Shown here in pieces: positions 7,783 to 15,382 of a DNA stretch of 64,000 bases (position 1 is its first letter; every line of letters begins with the position of its first letter). The DNA is taken from positions 1 through 64,000 of the forward strand of contig NZ_LSIF01000083.1 of the NCBI RefSeq assembly GCF_001556105.1, written 5' to 3'. The notes beneath the pieces were generated by a model. The model was not told where the DNA came from, searched no databases, and saw only the letters and a program-made list of their open reading frames with translations. A program made the position numbers and the translations under genes. The DNA comes from Pseudoxanthomonas mexicana. GTDB taxonomy: Bacteria; Pseudomonadota; Gammaproteobacteria; Xanthomonadales; Xanthomonadaceae.

Positions 7783-9314
7783 TCCTTCGCGCGCTCGCCC
7801 ACGACCATCACGTCGCCTTCCTTCACCGCGCCCGACACCTCGGTGCTGGTGCCATCGCTGGCGCCCACGCGCACCTGCACCTGCTCGGGCTTGCCGTTGA
7901 CCAGCTTGTACAGCGGCGCGCGCTTGGCGCCGAGCAACGTCCGCAGTTCGCCATCCCAGCGCTGCTGCTGCGTGTCGTCGAGCGTGGCACGGAATGGCGC
8001 GAAATCCTGCTGCATGCGTTCGGCCATGCGCTGGCGCATCTGCGACTGCATCGCACCGCCGCCGCTGTTGCCGCTGCCTGGGCGGGGACCGCCCGGGCCG
8101 CCGAACATGCTGGCGCCGCCCTGCTGGGCCTGCGCCATGCGGGCCGCCTGGCGCTCGCGCAGCGCGGTCAACGCGGCATCGAAGGCGGCCTGCTGCTCCG
8201 GCTTCAGTTGCAGCGTGCCGGCCACGCGGACCAGGTCATCGCTGACGCCAGTGCCGCCGCCGCGCTGGGCACCCTGCTGCGGTGATCCCTGTGCAGCAGC
8301 CGTGGCGGTGGCCTGTTCGCCGGTCGGCTTGTAGCGAAGGGCCGCGTTGGAAATCTTGAGGATGTTGTCGCGCTTGCTGACCTCGATCTCGGCGTTGACG
8401 GTCAGGCCCGGCAGCAGCGTACCGTCGCTGTTGTCGACGCTGACGACCACCGGATAGGTCACCACGTTGCTGGTGGTGGTCGCCGACAACCGCACCTGCT
8501 GCACCTCGCCGCGGAACTGGCGATCGGCGAACGCGTCGACGGTGAAGGACACGGGCTGGCCCACCTTGACCTGGCCGATATCGGCTTCGTCGACGGCCAG
8601 TTCGATCTTCATCTTCGACAGGTCTTCGGCGATGGTGAACAGTTCCGGCGCCTGCAGGCTGGCGGCGACGGTCTGGCCCGGCTCGATGCTGCGGGTCAGC
8701 ACCACGCCATCCACGGGCGAGCGGATGACGGTGCGGTCCAGGTTGACGCGGGTGGTCTGCGTCGATGCCGTCTGCTGGCGGATCGACGCCTGCGCCGCAT
8801 TGACCTGTGCGCGTGCCTGATCACGTGCCGCACGTGCCAGGTCCACGTCGCTCTGCGCGACCAGCTTCTGCGTGCCCAGGCCCGCCTTGCGGGTGTAGTC
8901 GAGCTCGGCGTTGGCCAGCGTCGCCTGCGCCTGCTTCAGGCTGGCCTGCGCGTTGGCGATCTGCGCATTGCCCTGCGCGATCTGCGCCTCGTAGGTGCTG
9001 GGATCGATACGGGCCAGCACCTCACCCTTCTTGACCTCGCTGTTGTAGTCGACAAGGACGTCGGTGACCTGGCCGGATATCTGGCTGCCCACGGTGACCG
9101 TCGAAATGGCGCTGAGCGTGCCGGTCGCGGAGATCGCCACGCGGATGTCGCCGCGCTCGACGTTGGCCGTGCGGTAGGCACTCTCCGACGCGTCGCCACG
9201 GCGCGCGTTCCAATACCACCCACCGCCCACCAGGATGGCGATCACGGCGATGCCGAGCAGGATCCTGGGCAGCGGGGACTTCTTGCGGGGGGCGGTGCGT
9301 ACTGGCTGGCTCAT
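7779..9314 (-). CDS. MacA/HlyD-family periplasmic adaptor with an unusual C-terminal insert
   Basis: From the ATG at 9312-9314 the product has 511 residues. It begins with one N-terminal membrane anchor (RILLGIAVIAILVGGGWYW), then half a lipoyl domain (ATGTLSAISTVTVGSQISGQ), a long coiled-coil hairpin, the second lipoyl half (VRSPVDGVVLTRSIEPG-like) and a beta-barrel domain. About residues 350-470 form an insert not found in textbook MacA. It has a Gln/Gly-rich stretch and two helices beginning LKPEQQAAFDAAL and LDDTQQQRWDGEL, reminiscent of the LTxxQ motifs of Spy/CpxP. The protein should bridge the MacB-type permease to a TolC-like channel, which is not encoded here. Confidence 0.9.
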   Translation of the reverse strand: MSQPVRTAPRKKSPLPRILLGIAVIAILVGGGWYWNARRGDASESAYRTANVERGDIRVAISATGTLSAISTVTVGSQISGQVTDVLVDYNSEVKKGEVLARIDPSTYEAQIAQGNAQIANAQASLKQAQATLANAELDYTRKAGLGTQKLVAQSDVDLARAARDQARAQVNAAQASIRQQTASTQTTRVNLDRTVIRSPVDGVVLTRSIEPGQTVAASLQAPELFTIAEDLSKMKIELAVDEADIGQVKVGQPVSFTVDAFADRQFRGEVQQVRLSATTTSNVVTYPVVVSVDNSDGTLLPGLTVNAEIEVSKRDNILKISNAALRYKPTGEQATATAAAQGSPQQGAQRGGGTGVSDDLVRVAGTLQLKPEQQAAFDAALTALRERQAARMAQAQQGGASMFGGPGGPRPGSGNSGGGAMQSQMRQRMAERMQQDFAPFRATLDDTQQQRWDGELRTLLGAKRAPLYKLVNGKPEQVQVRVGASDGTSTEVSGAVKEGDVMVVGERAKE

Positions 9315-9408
9315 GCGGCGAGTCGGCTCGAAGTGGGGAGGCGGGACATGGAACGCGCCGGCAGCCGCGAGGTTGACACCCCGCGGCACCGGTCGGCTCC
9401 CGCATAGA

Positions 9409-10710
9409 TTACGCAACGAAACGGATCGTTGCGGTCGTACCGCGTCCGAGTTCGCTGTCCAGCTCGATCTTCCAGCCGAAGCGGTCGCACAGCCGGCTGA
9501 CGATCGACAGGCCCAGGCCACTGCCATGGGGTCGGGTGGGGTCGGCGCGATAGAACGGTTCGAACACACGGGTCATCGACTCGGCCGACATGCCGATGCC
9601 GCTGTCCCGCACGATCACCCGGTCCGATTCCAGCACCACGTCGATACGGCCGCGGTCGGTGTAGGTGCAGGCGTTGCGCAGCAGGTTGCTGACCACGACC
9701 TGGAACACGCGGGGCGGTGCATGCAGGCGGGGCCGCGCGTGCAGGGTGACTTCCAGGTCCACCGGCTTGTTGAGCAGCAAGGTCCGGGCGTTCTCGGCTT
9801 CGTCCATGACGATGTCGGCGACATCGAAGTCCTCGCTCTGCGGTTCAACCTCGGCTTCACGGGCCAGGATCAGGAACGCATCGATGACCGCCTCCATGTC
9901 GCGACCGGCACGCTGGATGCGCTGCAGGGCGCGCGCCACGCGAGGCGGCGCGTCCTCGGCCATGCCCATGTCGGTCGCCACGCGGATCACCGTCAACGGT
10001 GTGCGCAGCTCATGGCTGGCGTCGCGGGTGAAGTCGCGTTCGCGGGCGACATGCGCGGTCACGCGCTGGGCCAGCCCGTGCAGCGCCGAGGCGAGTTGAC
10101 GGGCCTCGCCCTGCACGTCGTTCGGCAGGCGGTCGGGGGCCAGGCCACTGACGTCGGGGCGTCGCGGATCCCACTCGGCCACCTGTCGCGCCAGCCAGCT
10201 GACCGGCGACACCAGCCGCTTCGATGCGCGATAGGTCAGCCACGACACCAGGTAGATCGCCACCAGGGTCATGATGATCGGCACCGTGCCGAAGTAGAAC
10301 GCCAGCCGTTCCGCCTGCGAGCGCAGGAACACGAGGTACAGGCGACCCTGTGACTGCTCGTCGACAAGCACCAGCAGGTCGTCATCCCGCAGTTCGTGGA
10401 AACCGGGCTTCAGGTCGCGCAGGTTCTCCGGCAGCACCAGATTGGAGTGCCCCTTGACCACCAGGTAGCCACGCAGGTTGTGCGTGTTCGGCGGCGGCTG
10501 TGCGGTGCTGGCGCTGTACAGCTCCCAGAAATGCGTGGCCTCTTCCTGCAGCGCGGTGTTCATCAGGCTGTGCTTGATGACGGCGGAGATCAGATACACG
10601 CCCAGCACGATGGCCAGGCTGACCATCACGGCCTGCAGGATGAAGGCGATCCTGAGTTTGCGGGGCAGGCCGTGGTGGCGCATCGGCGTATCGTCGGGCG
10701 AAGTCACCAT
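9409..10710 (-). CDS. Sensor histidine kinase (EnvZ/PhoQ class)
   Basis: The 433-residue membrane kinase has a first transmembrane helix at about residues 20-45, a periplasmic sensor of about 100 residues, a second helix near 145-165 and a HAMP-like linker. Its H-box is RDASHELRTPLTVI with phospho-acceptor His233. The N box is NLLRNACTYT, and the G boxes are DSGIGM and GSGLGLSI. It autophosphorylates and should pass phosphate to the response regulator encoded 23 bases upstream. A 94-base gap separates it from the adaptor gene, the longest gap in the operon and the likeliest site for an internal promoter, although I see no convincing one. Confidence 0.93.
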   Translation of the reverse strand: MVTSPDDTPMRHHGLPRKLRIAFILQAVMVSLAIVLGVYLISAVIKHSLMNTALQEEATHFWELYSASTAQPPPNTHNLRGYLVVKGHSNLVLPENLRDLKPGFHELRDDDLLVLVDEQSQGRLYLVFLRSQAERLAFYFGTVPIIMTLVAIYLVSWLTYRASKRLVSPVSWLARQVAEWDPRRPDVSGLAPDRLPNDVQGEARQLASALHGLAQRVTAHVARERDFTRDASHELRTPLTVIRVATDMGMAEDAPPRVARALQRIQRAGRDMEAVIDAFLILAREAEVEPQSEDFDVADIVMDEAENARTLLLNKPVDLEVTLHARPRLHAPPRVFQVVVSNLLRNACTYTDRGRIDVVLESDRVIVRDSGIGMSAESMTRVFEPFYRADPTRPHGSGLGLSIVSRLCDRFGWKIELDSELGRGTTATIRFVA

Positions 10711-10733
10711 GATGCCGCGCGCCGACGTTCGGG

Positions 10734-11435
10734 TCAGCCAATGTCGGCGATGCGGTAGCCCGCGCTCTGCACGGTATGCAGCAGCGGCTTGTCGAAGGGT
10801 TTGTCGATCACCTTGCGCAGGTTGTACAGATGGCTGCGCAGGGTGTCGGAATCCGGCAGGCCATTGCCCCAGATCTCGCGCTCGATCTCCTGGCGGGTCA
10901 CCACGCGCGGCGATTCGCGCATCAGGATGGTCAGCAGGCGCAAGCCGATCGGCGACAGCATCAGTTCGGTACCGCCGCGGGTGGCCCGCATGCTGACCGG
11001 GTCGAGCACCAGGTCGGCCACCTTCAGCACTTCGGCACCGACCTGGCGTCGCTCGCGACGGATCAGCGCGCGCAGGCGGGCTTCCAGCTCCTGGATCGCG
11101 AACGGCTTGGTCAGGTAGTCGTCGGCGCCCGAGCTGAGGCCGGTCAGCTTGTCGTCCAGCGTGTCGCGTGCGGTCAACATCAGGACGGGCGTGGATTTGC
11201 GCGCTTCGGTACGCAGGCGCTTGCAGACTTCCATGCCGTCCAGGCGAGGCAGCATCAGGTCCAGCACCAGCACGTCGTAGCTGTTCTCCACCGCCAGGCG
11301 GTAGCCGTCCAGGCCGTCGGTGGCGTAATCGACTTCGAAACCGCGACCTTCGAGGTACTCCCCGATCATCTCGGAAATGTTGCGGTTGTCTTCGACCACG
11401 AGCACCAGACCTGCGGTTTCCTGACTATGTCGCAT
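10734..11435 (-). CDS. OmpR/PhoB-family response regulator
   Basis: The 233-residue regulator has an N-terminal receiver with the acidic pair in VVEDN, phospho-acceptor Asp59 (VLVLDLMLPRLDG) and the conserved Lys in LTKPF. The C-terminal half is a winged-helix DNA-binding domain (LSPIGLRLLTILM, then VTRQEIEREIWG and RSHLYNLRKVIDKPF). AAGGAG lies 6 bases before the ATG. It heads the kinase/MacA/MacB operon and probably activates it. No repeated binding half-sites are obvious in the 128 bases upstream. Confidence 0.93.
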   Translation of the reverse strand: MRHSQETAGLVLVVEDNRNISEMIGEYLEGRGFEVDYATDGLDGYRLAVENSYDVLVLDLMLPRLDGMEVCKRLRTEARKSTPVLMLTARDTLDDKLTGLSSGADDYLTKPFAIQELEARLRALIRRERRQVGAEVLKVADLVLDPVSMRATRGGTELMLSPIGLRLLTILMRESPRVVTRQEIEREIWGNGLPDSDTLRSHLYNLRKVIDKPFDKPLLHTVQSAGYRIADIG

Positions 11436-11563
11436 GACAACTCCTTGAGAGGCTTCAGGTTTGTGAAACTACCGGTCGTGCGGTAGACACCGCGTGAAGA
11501 CGCCCCCTCCATTCAGCCGGCAGTTGGGATTACGCTTCGCCATCCCTCACTGGCGACCAGCCC

Positions 11564-11902
11564 ATGATCGAACGCATCCTGCCCCTCTTCCTGCTGCTGG
11601 CGTCGAACGTCTTCATGACGTTCGCCTGGTACGGGCACCTGAAGTACAAGTCCGCGCCCCTGTTCGTCGTGATCCTGGCCAGCTGGGGCATCGCGTTCTT
11701 CGAGTACATGCTGATGGTGCCCGCCAACCGCATGGGCAGCGCGGTCTACTCGGTGGTGCAGCTGAAGACGATCCAGGAGATCCTGACCCTGCTGGTCTTC
11801 GCCGGCTTCAGTACCTGGTACCTGGGCCAGCCGCTGAAGTGGAACCACTACGCCGCCTTCGCCCTGATCGTGGGTGCGGCGTTCCTGATGTTTTACGAGT
11901 GA
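11564..11902 (+). CDS. DUF486 small multidrug-transporter-like membrane protein
   Basis: This 112-residue protein has four hydrophobic helices and the DUF486 family pattern (MTFAWYGHLKYK near residue 19, MVPANRMGSAVYSVVQLKTIQE in the middle, LKWNHYAAFALIVGAAFLMF at the end). The family belongs to the drug/metabolite transporter superfamily by fold, but its substrate is unknown. It is transcribed alone, divergently from the response regulator, and ends 16 bases from the convergent half-GT51 gene. Confidence 0.85.
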   Translation: MIERILPLFLLLASNVFMTFAWYGHLKYKSAPLFVVILASWGIAFFEYMLMVPANRMGSAVYSVVQLKTIQEILTLLVFAGFSTWYLGQPLKWNHYAAFALIVGAAFLMFYE

Positions 11903-11918
11903 GGGGTTGCGACGCCGC

Positions 11919-12458
11919 TCATTGGGCATATCCAGCTCGGGCCATCAGCCGCTCGGCGTGCGTCTCCAGCCGCTGTCTGTCCCGCAGCATGTAAGAAGGT
12001 CCCTTGAGGATGGCAACGAGGCGCGCCGCCTCAATGGGCGACAGCACATCAAGGGATTTGCCGTGCTCGCGTCGCGCAAGACGATCCAGGCCCTTGTCGA
12101 CACCGTTGTAAGCCTGGGACGCATAGAGCCCGTACATTTCTTCATCGCTGAAATGCAGGGGCAGCAGGATCTGCCAGAGCGCGATTCTGGCATGCCAGCT
12201 CATCGCGGACTGCGGAGCATGGAATCGGTGGACCGCCATCCGTGCCACTGATGCCGCCGGCGACCCCACGCTGGCGTCGATCAGATCGCGGATCAACGGC
12301 GGCGGCGATGCATCCTGACCGTCGGCATGCACCAGAAGCACCTTGATTTCGGCCACATGCGGCCGGACCGCCACCAGGTCATACGCGAGCAACCCGGCCA
12401 ACGGCACGCCGACCAGCAGCGCGACCGCGTGGACGGCATGCCGGACGACGCGGCTCAT
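11919..12458 (-). CDS. Membrane-anchored protein with a degenerate, half GT51 domain
   Basis: The 179-residue protein has one N-terminal membrane helix (AVALLVGVPLAGLLAYDLVAV). Its C-terminal 70 residues resemble the second half of peptidoglycan glycosyltransferases: FSDEEMYGLYASQAYNGVDKG corresponds to motif IV, and LSPIEAARLVAILKGPSYM to motif V. The first half, which in real enzymes holds the catalytic Glu in an EDRRFxxHxG motif and the second Glu region, is not recognisable, so it is very unlikely to polymerise lipid II. It may bind lipid II or a PBP, or be a decaying remnant; the intact frame argues for function. It is preceded on the strand by mpo1-like and ynfA genes. Confidence 0.6.
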   Translation of the reverse strand: MSRVVRHAVHAVALLVGVPLAGLLAYDLVAVRPHVAEIKVLLVHADGQDASPPPLIRDLIDASVGSPAASVARMAVHRFHAPQSAMSWHARIALWQILLPLHFSDEEMYGLYASQAYNGVDKGLDRLARREHGKSLDVLSPIEAARLVAILKGPSYMLRDRQRLETHAERLMARAGYAQ

Positions 12459-12465
12459 GCGCCGC

Positions 12466-12768
12466 TCAGAACCGGATCTTGCCGGTCAGGATGTCCTTGA
12501 ACATCACCCAGTCGCCGGCGAAGGAATAGAACGGGTGCTTGAAGGTGGCGGGCCGGTTCTTCTGGAAGAAGAAATGGCCGACCCAGGCGAAGCCATAACC
12601 GCAGAACAGCGCCGCGAGCAGCCACCACGCATTGCGCTCGACGATCGCCAGCACCAGCAGCGCGAGCACACCGCAGCTGCCGATGAAGTGCAGGCGCCGC
12701 GAGGTGCGGTTGCTGTGCTCGTCGAGGTAGAACGGATAGAACTCGCGGAAACTGGCGAAGCGGCTCAT
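12466..12768 (-). CDS. Mpo1-like (DUF962) membrane protein
   Basis: From the ATG at 12766-12768, preceded by GGGAGGGG, the product has 100 residues. It carries the Mpo1 hallmarks: FYLDEHSNRTSRRLHFIGS with two His ligands, and GYGFAWVGHFFFQKNRPATFKHP with two more. It also has two central hydrophobic helices. Yeast Mpo1 is an iron-dependent dioxygenase that alpha-oxidises 2-hydroxy fatty acids. Xanthomonads make hydroxylated fatty acids in lipid A, but a link to that is only inference. It lies 16 bases after ynfA and 7 bases before the half-GT51 gene. Confidence 0.85.
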   Translation of the reverse strand: MSRFASFREFYPFYLDEHSNRTSRRLHFIGSCGVLALLVLAIVERNAWWLLAALFCGYGFAWVGHFFFQKNRPATFKHPFYSFAGDWVMFKDILTGKIRF

Positions 12769-12784
12769 GTCCCCTCCCACAGGG

Positions 12785-13108
12785 TCAGGCAGCGCGTGGC
12801 GCGAACATGATCACCGCCATGCCGGCCAGGCACAAGCCGGCGCCTAGCAGGTCCCAGCGCGTCGGCTTCACCGCATCCACCGCCCACAGCCAGCCGATCG
12901 CCATGGTGACGTAGACGCCGCCGTAGGCCGCGTAGACGCGGCCGGATGCCGCCGGGTGCAGGGTCAGCAGCCAGGCGAACAATGCCAGGCTGGCGGCCGC
13001 AGGCAGCAGCAACCAGGCGCTGCCACCCTTTCGCAGCCACAAGTAGGGCAGATAGCAGCCGACGATCTCGGCCAGCGCGGTGACGAGGAACAGCAACAGG
13101 GTCTTCAT
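12785..13108 (-). CDS. ynfA: YnfA family inner-membrane protein
   Basis: The 107-residue protein has four transmembrane helices and the family signature ([19 protein letters not shown] at the start, [20 protein letters not shown] in helix 3). YnfA proteins (UPF0060) are small-multidrug-resistance-like transporters; a Shigella homologue exports cationic dyes and drugs. It starts with ATG at 13106-13108, only 25 bases after the mazG stop, so it is likely read from the mazG-cysQ-nudE transcript. Confidence 0.92.
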   Translation of the reverse strand: MKTLLLFLVTALAEIVGCYLPYLWLRKGGSAWLLLPAAASLALFAWLLTLHPAASGRVYAAYGGVYVTMAIGWLWAVDAVKPTRWDLLGAGLCLAGMAVIMFAPRAA

Positions 13109-13133
13109 GCGGCAAGCCTACCGCACGGGCGGA

Positions 13134-13949
13134 TCACTCCGTCGCCTTGACCCGGGCCCACAGCGCTTCCTGCTGATCCAGCGACAGGGCGGACATCGTG
13201 GTGCCGTCGGCGACAGCGATCGCCTCCATCGCGCGGAAACGTCGTTCGAACTTCAGGTTCGCGCGGCGCAGCGCGCCACCCACATCGACCTTGGCATGGC
13301 GCGCCAGGTTGGCGGCGACGAACAGCAGGTCGCCGATCTCGTCCTCCAGCCGCGCGTCGCGCTCAGGCGACGGCGGAGCCGCGAGCTCGACGCGGACCTC
13401 GTCGATCTCCTCGTGCAGCTTGGCGATCACCGGCGCGGTGTCCGGCCAGTCGAAGCCGACTCGTGCGGCGCGCGACTGCAGCTTCGCCGCGCGCTGCCAT
13501 TCCGGCAGTCCCCGCGATACGCCGGCCAGCGCGGACGTATCCTCTTCACCGGCCGCCTTTCGCTCGGCGGCCTTGATCGCTTCCCAGTTGACCGTCTGCG
13601 CCTCGGCATCGGCGAACGAGGCGTCACCGAAGACGTGCGGATGGCGTCGCACCATCTTGTCGCAGATCGCATCGACCACGTCGTCGAACGCGAACGCGCC
13701 CCGCTCGTCCGCCATCTGCGCATGGAAGACGACCTGCAGCAGCAGGTCGCCCAGTTCGTCCTTCAGCGCCGGAAGATCATGGCGATCGATCGCGTCGGCG
13801 ACCTCATACGCTTCCTCGATCGTGTACGGCGCGATCGTGGAGAAATCCTGCTCCAGGTCCCAGGGACACCCGCCGTCAGGGTTGCGCAGGCGGGCCATGA
13901 TGGCCAGCAAGCGCGCAATGTCGCCGTCACGCGCTGCGGGCATGTCCAT
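13134..13949 (-). CDS. mazG: Nucleoside triphosphate pyrophosphohydrolase MazG
   Basis: The 271-residue protein contains two tandem MazG folds. The N-terminal one has TIEEAYEVADAI and DELGDLLLQVVFHAQ, and the C-terminal one has LHEEIDEVRVEL and DEIGDLLFVAANLAR. These are the acidic EExxE and ExxD motifs that bind magnesium. It hydrolyses NTPs and dNTPs to monophosphates, clears aberrant nucleotides and can lower ppGpp in E. coli. I chose the ATG at 13947-13949 because GAGGA lies 8 bases upstream; another ATG is 6 bases later. It overlaps the cysQ end by 23 bases. Confidence 0.94.
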   Translation of the reverse strand: MDMPAARDGDIARLLAIMARLRNPDGGCPWDLEQDFSTIAPYTIEEAYEVADAIDRHDLPALKDELGDLLLQVVFHAQMADERGAFAFDDVVDAICDKMVRRHPHVFGDASFADAEAQTVNWEAIKAAERKAAGEEDTSALAGVSRGLPEWQRAAKLQSRAARVGFDWPDTAPVIAKLHEEIDEVRVELAAPPSPERDARLEDEIGDLLFVAANLARHAKVDVGGALRRANLKFERRFRAMEAIAVADGTTMSALSLDQQEALWARVKATE

Positions 13950-14763
13950 TCGCGCCGTCCTCGGCCTTCGCAAGCCAGGTGCGCCACGGCAGCGTCATGT
14001 CGCCCAGCGCCACGAAGTCGCCGTTGAGCAGCGTCTCGCGGCGGTTGTAACGGAATGCGCGTCCATCCGGCGCCAGCAGCGCGCCGCCGGCGGCTTCCAG
14101 TACGCACTGCGCCGCGGCGGTATCCCATTCGCTGGTGGGGCCGAAGCGCGGGTACACGTCCAGCGTGCCCTCGGCGATGCGGCAGAACTTCAGCGACGAG
14201 CCGAGCGAGACCTCCTCGATCCCGCCCATGCCGTCGAGGAAGGCCTGCGTGCGTGCATCGCGATGCGAACGGCTGGCGGCGACCTTCAACGTGCCCGTGG
14301 CCGGCGCACGCGTGCGGATCTGTGCGTCCACGTCGCCAACGCGGCGATAGGCATTGCGGCCCTGCCTCGCGTGCCAGGTCTCGCCGGTCACCGGCGCGTG
14401 AACCACGCCGAAGATGGGTTCGTTCTGTTCGATCAGCGCGATGTTGACGGTGAACTCGCCATTGCGCTTGATGAATTCGCGGGTGCCGTCCAGCGGGTCC
14501 ACCAGCCAGTAGGTCGGCCACTGGCTGCGCTCGGACCACGGGATGTCGGCGGCTTCCTCGGACAGCACCGGCCATTGCGGGGTCAGCCGGCGCAGGCCGT
14601 CGGTGATCACCTGGTGGGCGGCCATGTCGGCGGCGGTCAGCGGGCTGTCGTCGTTCTTGCGCTGCACGTCGAAGGCGCCCTCGTACACGGCCATGATGGC
14701 CTGGCCCGCTTCGCGGGCGATGACGATGACGGCTTCGTGCAGGTCGGCGGTCATTCTGCTCAT
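13927..14763 (-). CDS. cysQ: 3'(2'),5'-bisphosphate nucleotidase CysQ
   Basis: The 278-residue enzyme removes the 3' phosphate from PAP and PAPS, relieving product inhibition in sulfate assimilation. The lithium-sensitive phosphatase motifs are visible: the metal-binding SEEAADIPWSER, VDPLDGTREFIKRNGEFTV, and SEWDTAAAQCVLEAAGG. The ATG at 14761-14763 overlaps the stop of nudE in an ATGA, so the genes are coupled; a second ATG nine bases on is possible. It is the middle gene of nudE-cysQ-mazG. Confidence 0.94.
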   Translation of the reverse strand: MSRMTADLHEAVIVIAREAGQAIMAVYEGAFDVQRKNDDSPLTAADMAAHQVITDGLRRLTPQWPVLSEEAADIPWSERSQWPTYWLVDPLDGTREFIKRNGEFTVNIALIEQNEPIFGVVHAPVTGETWHARQGRNAYRRVGDVDAQIRTRAPATGTLKVAASRSHRDARTQAFLDGMGGIEEVSLGSSLKFCRIAEGTLDVYPRFGPTSEWDTAAAQCVLEAAGGALLAPDGRAFRYNRRETLLNGDFVALGDMTLPWRTWLAKAEDGANGHARSA

Positions 14764-15308
14764 GTCCGCGCGTTCAACCATTCGCGGGCGATGAACAGTG
14801 CCGCCAGCGAACGACCTTCCGAAAAATCCTCGCGCAGCATCAGCTGGTCGAGGTCTTGCAACTTCCAGGGCACTACTTCCAACTCCTCGGGTTCATCCCC
14901 CGGCAAGCGCTCGGGGTACAGGTCTCTTGCCACCACCAGCCAGGACTGGTGGCTCATGTAGGTGGGCGCCAGGGTCAGGGCGCGCAGCACGTCGAGGCGG
15001 CGCGCGCCGAAGCCGGCTTCTTCCTTCAGTTCGCGGTCGGCGGCCTGCTCGGGCGTTTCGCCGGCATCGATCCGGCCCTTCACCAGGCCCAGTTCGTAGC
15101 GGTGCATGCCGGCAGCGTACTCGCGCACCAGCAGTACCGTGTCGTCATCCTGCATCGGCACCACGACCACCGCACCATGCCCCTGCGACTGCAGGCGGTG
15201 GTAACGACGACGCTCACCGTTGCTGAACTCCAGGTCAAGCTCCTCGACATGACGGTCCGGCCCGTCGGTGCGCCGGGTGATGCCATGGATGGTGGGCAGG
15301 CGGCTCAT
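14760..15308 (-). CDS. nudE: ADP compounds hydrolase NudE
   Basis: From the ATG at 15306-15308 the protein has 182 residues, the normal NudE size. The complete Nudix box is present (G-x5-E-x7-REL-x-EE-x-G, starting GRIDAGETPEQAADRELKEE). So is the NudE-type N-terminus and the YMSHQSWLVVARDL segment. It hydrolyses ADP-ribose, NADH and Ap3A to AMP and a phosphorylated product. It is the first gene of the sanitation operon and lies divergently from bioA with a 74-base gap. Confidence 0.92.
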   Translation of the reverse strand: MSRLPTIHGITRRTDGPDRHVEELDLEFSNGERRRYHRLQSQGHGAVVVVPMQDDDTVLLVREYAAGMHRYELGLVKGRIDAGETPEQAADRELKEEAGFGARRLDVLRALTLAPTYMSHQSWLVVARDLYPERLPGDEPEELEVVPWKLQDLDQLMLREDFSEGRSLAALFIAREWLNART

Positions 15309-15382
15309 GCGACGGAGCTGAATCCGCCCGTGCCACGCGATGCGCGACGACGGCAAGGGGCGGTGCCCGATATCATGGGGGG

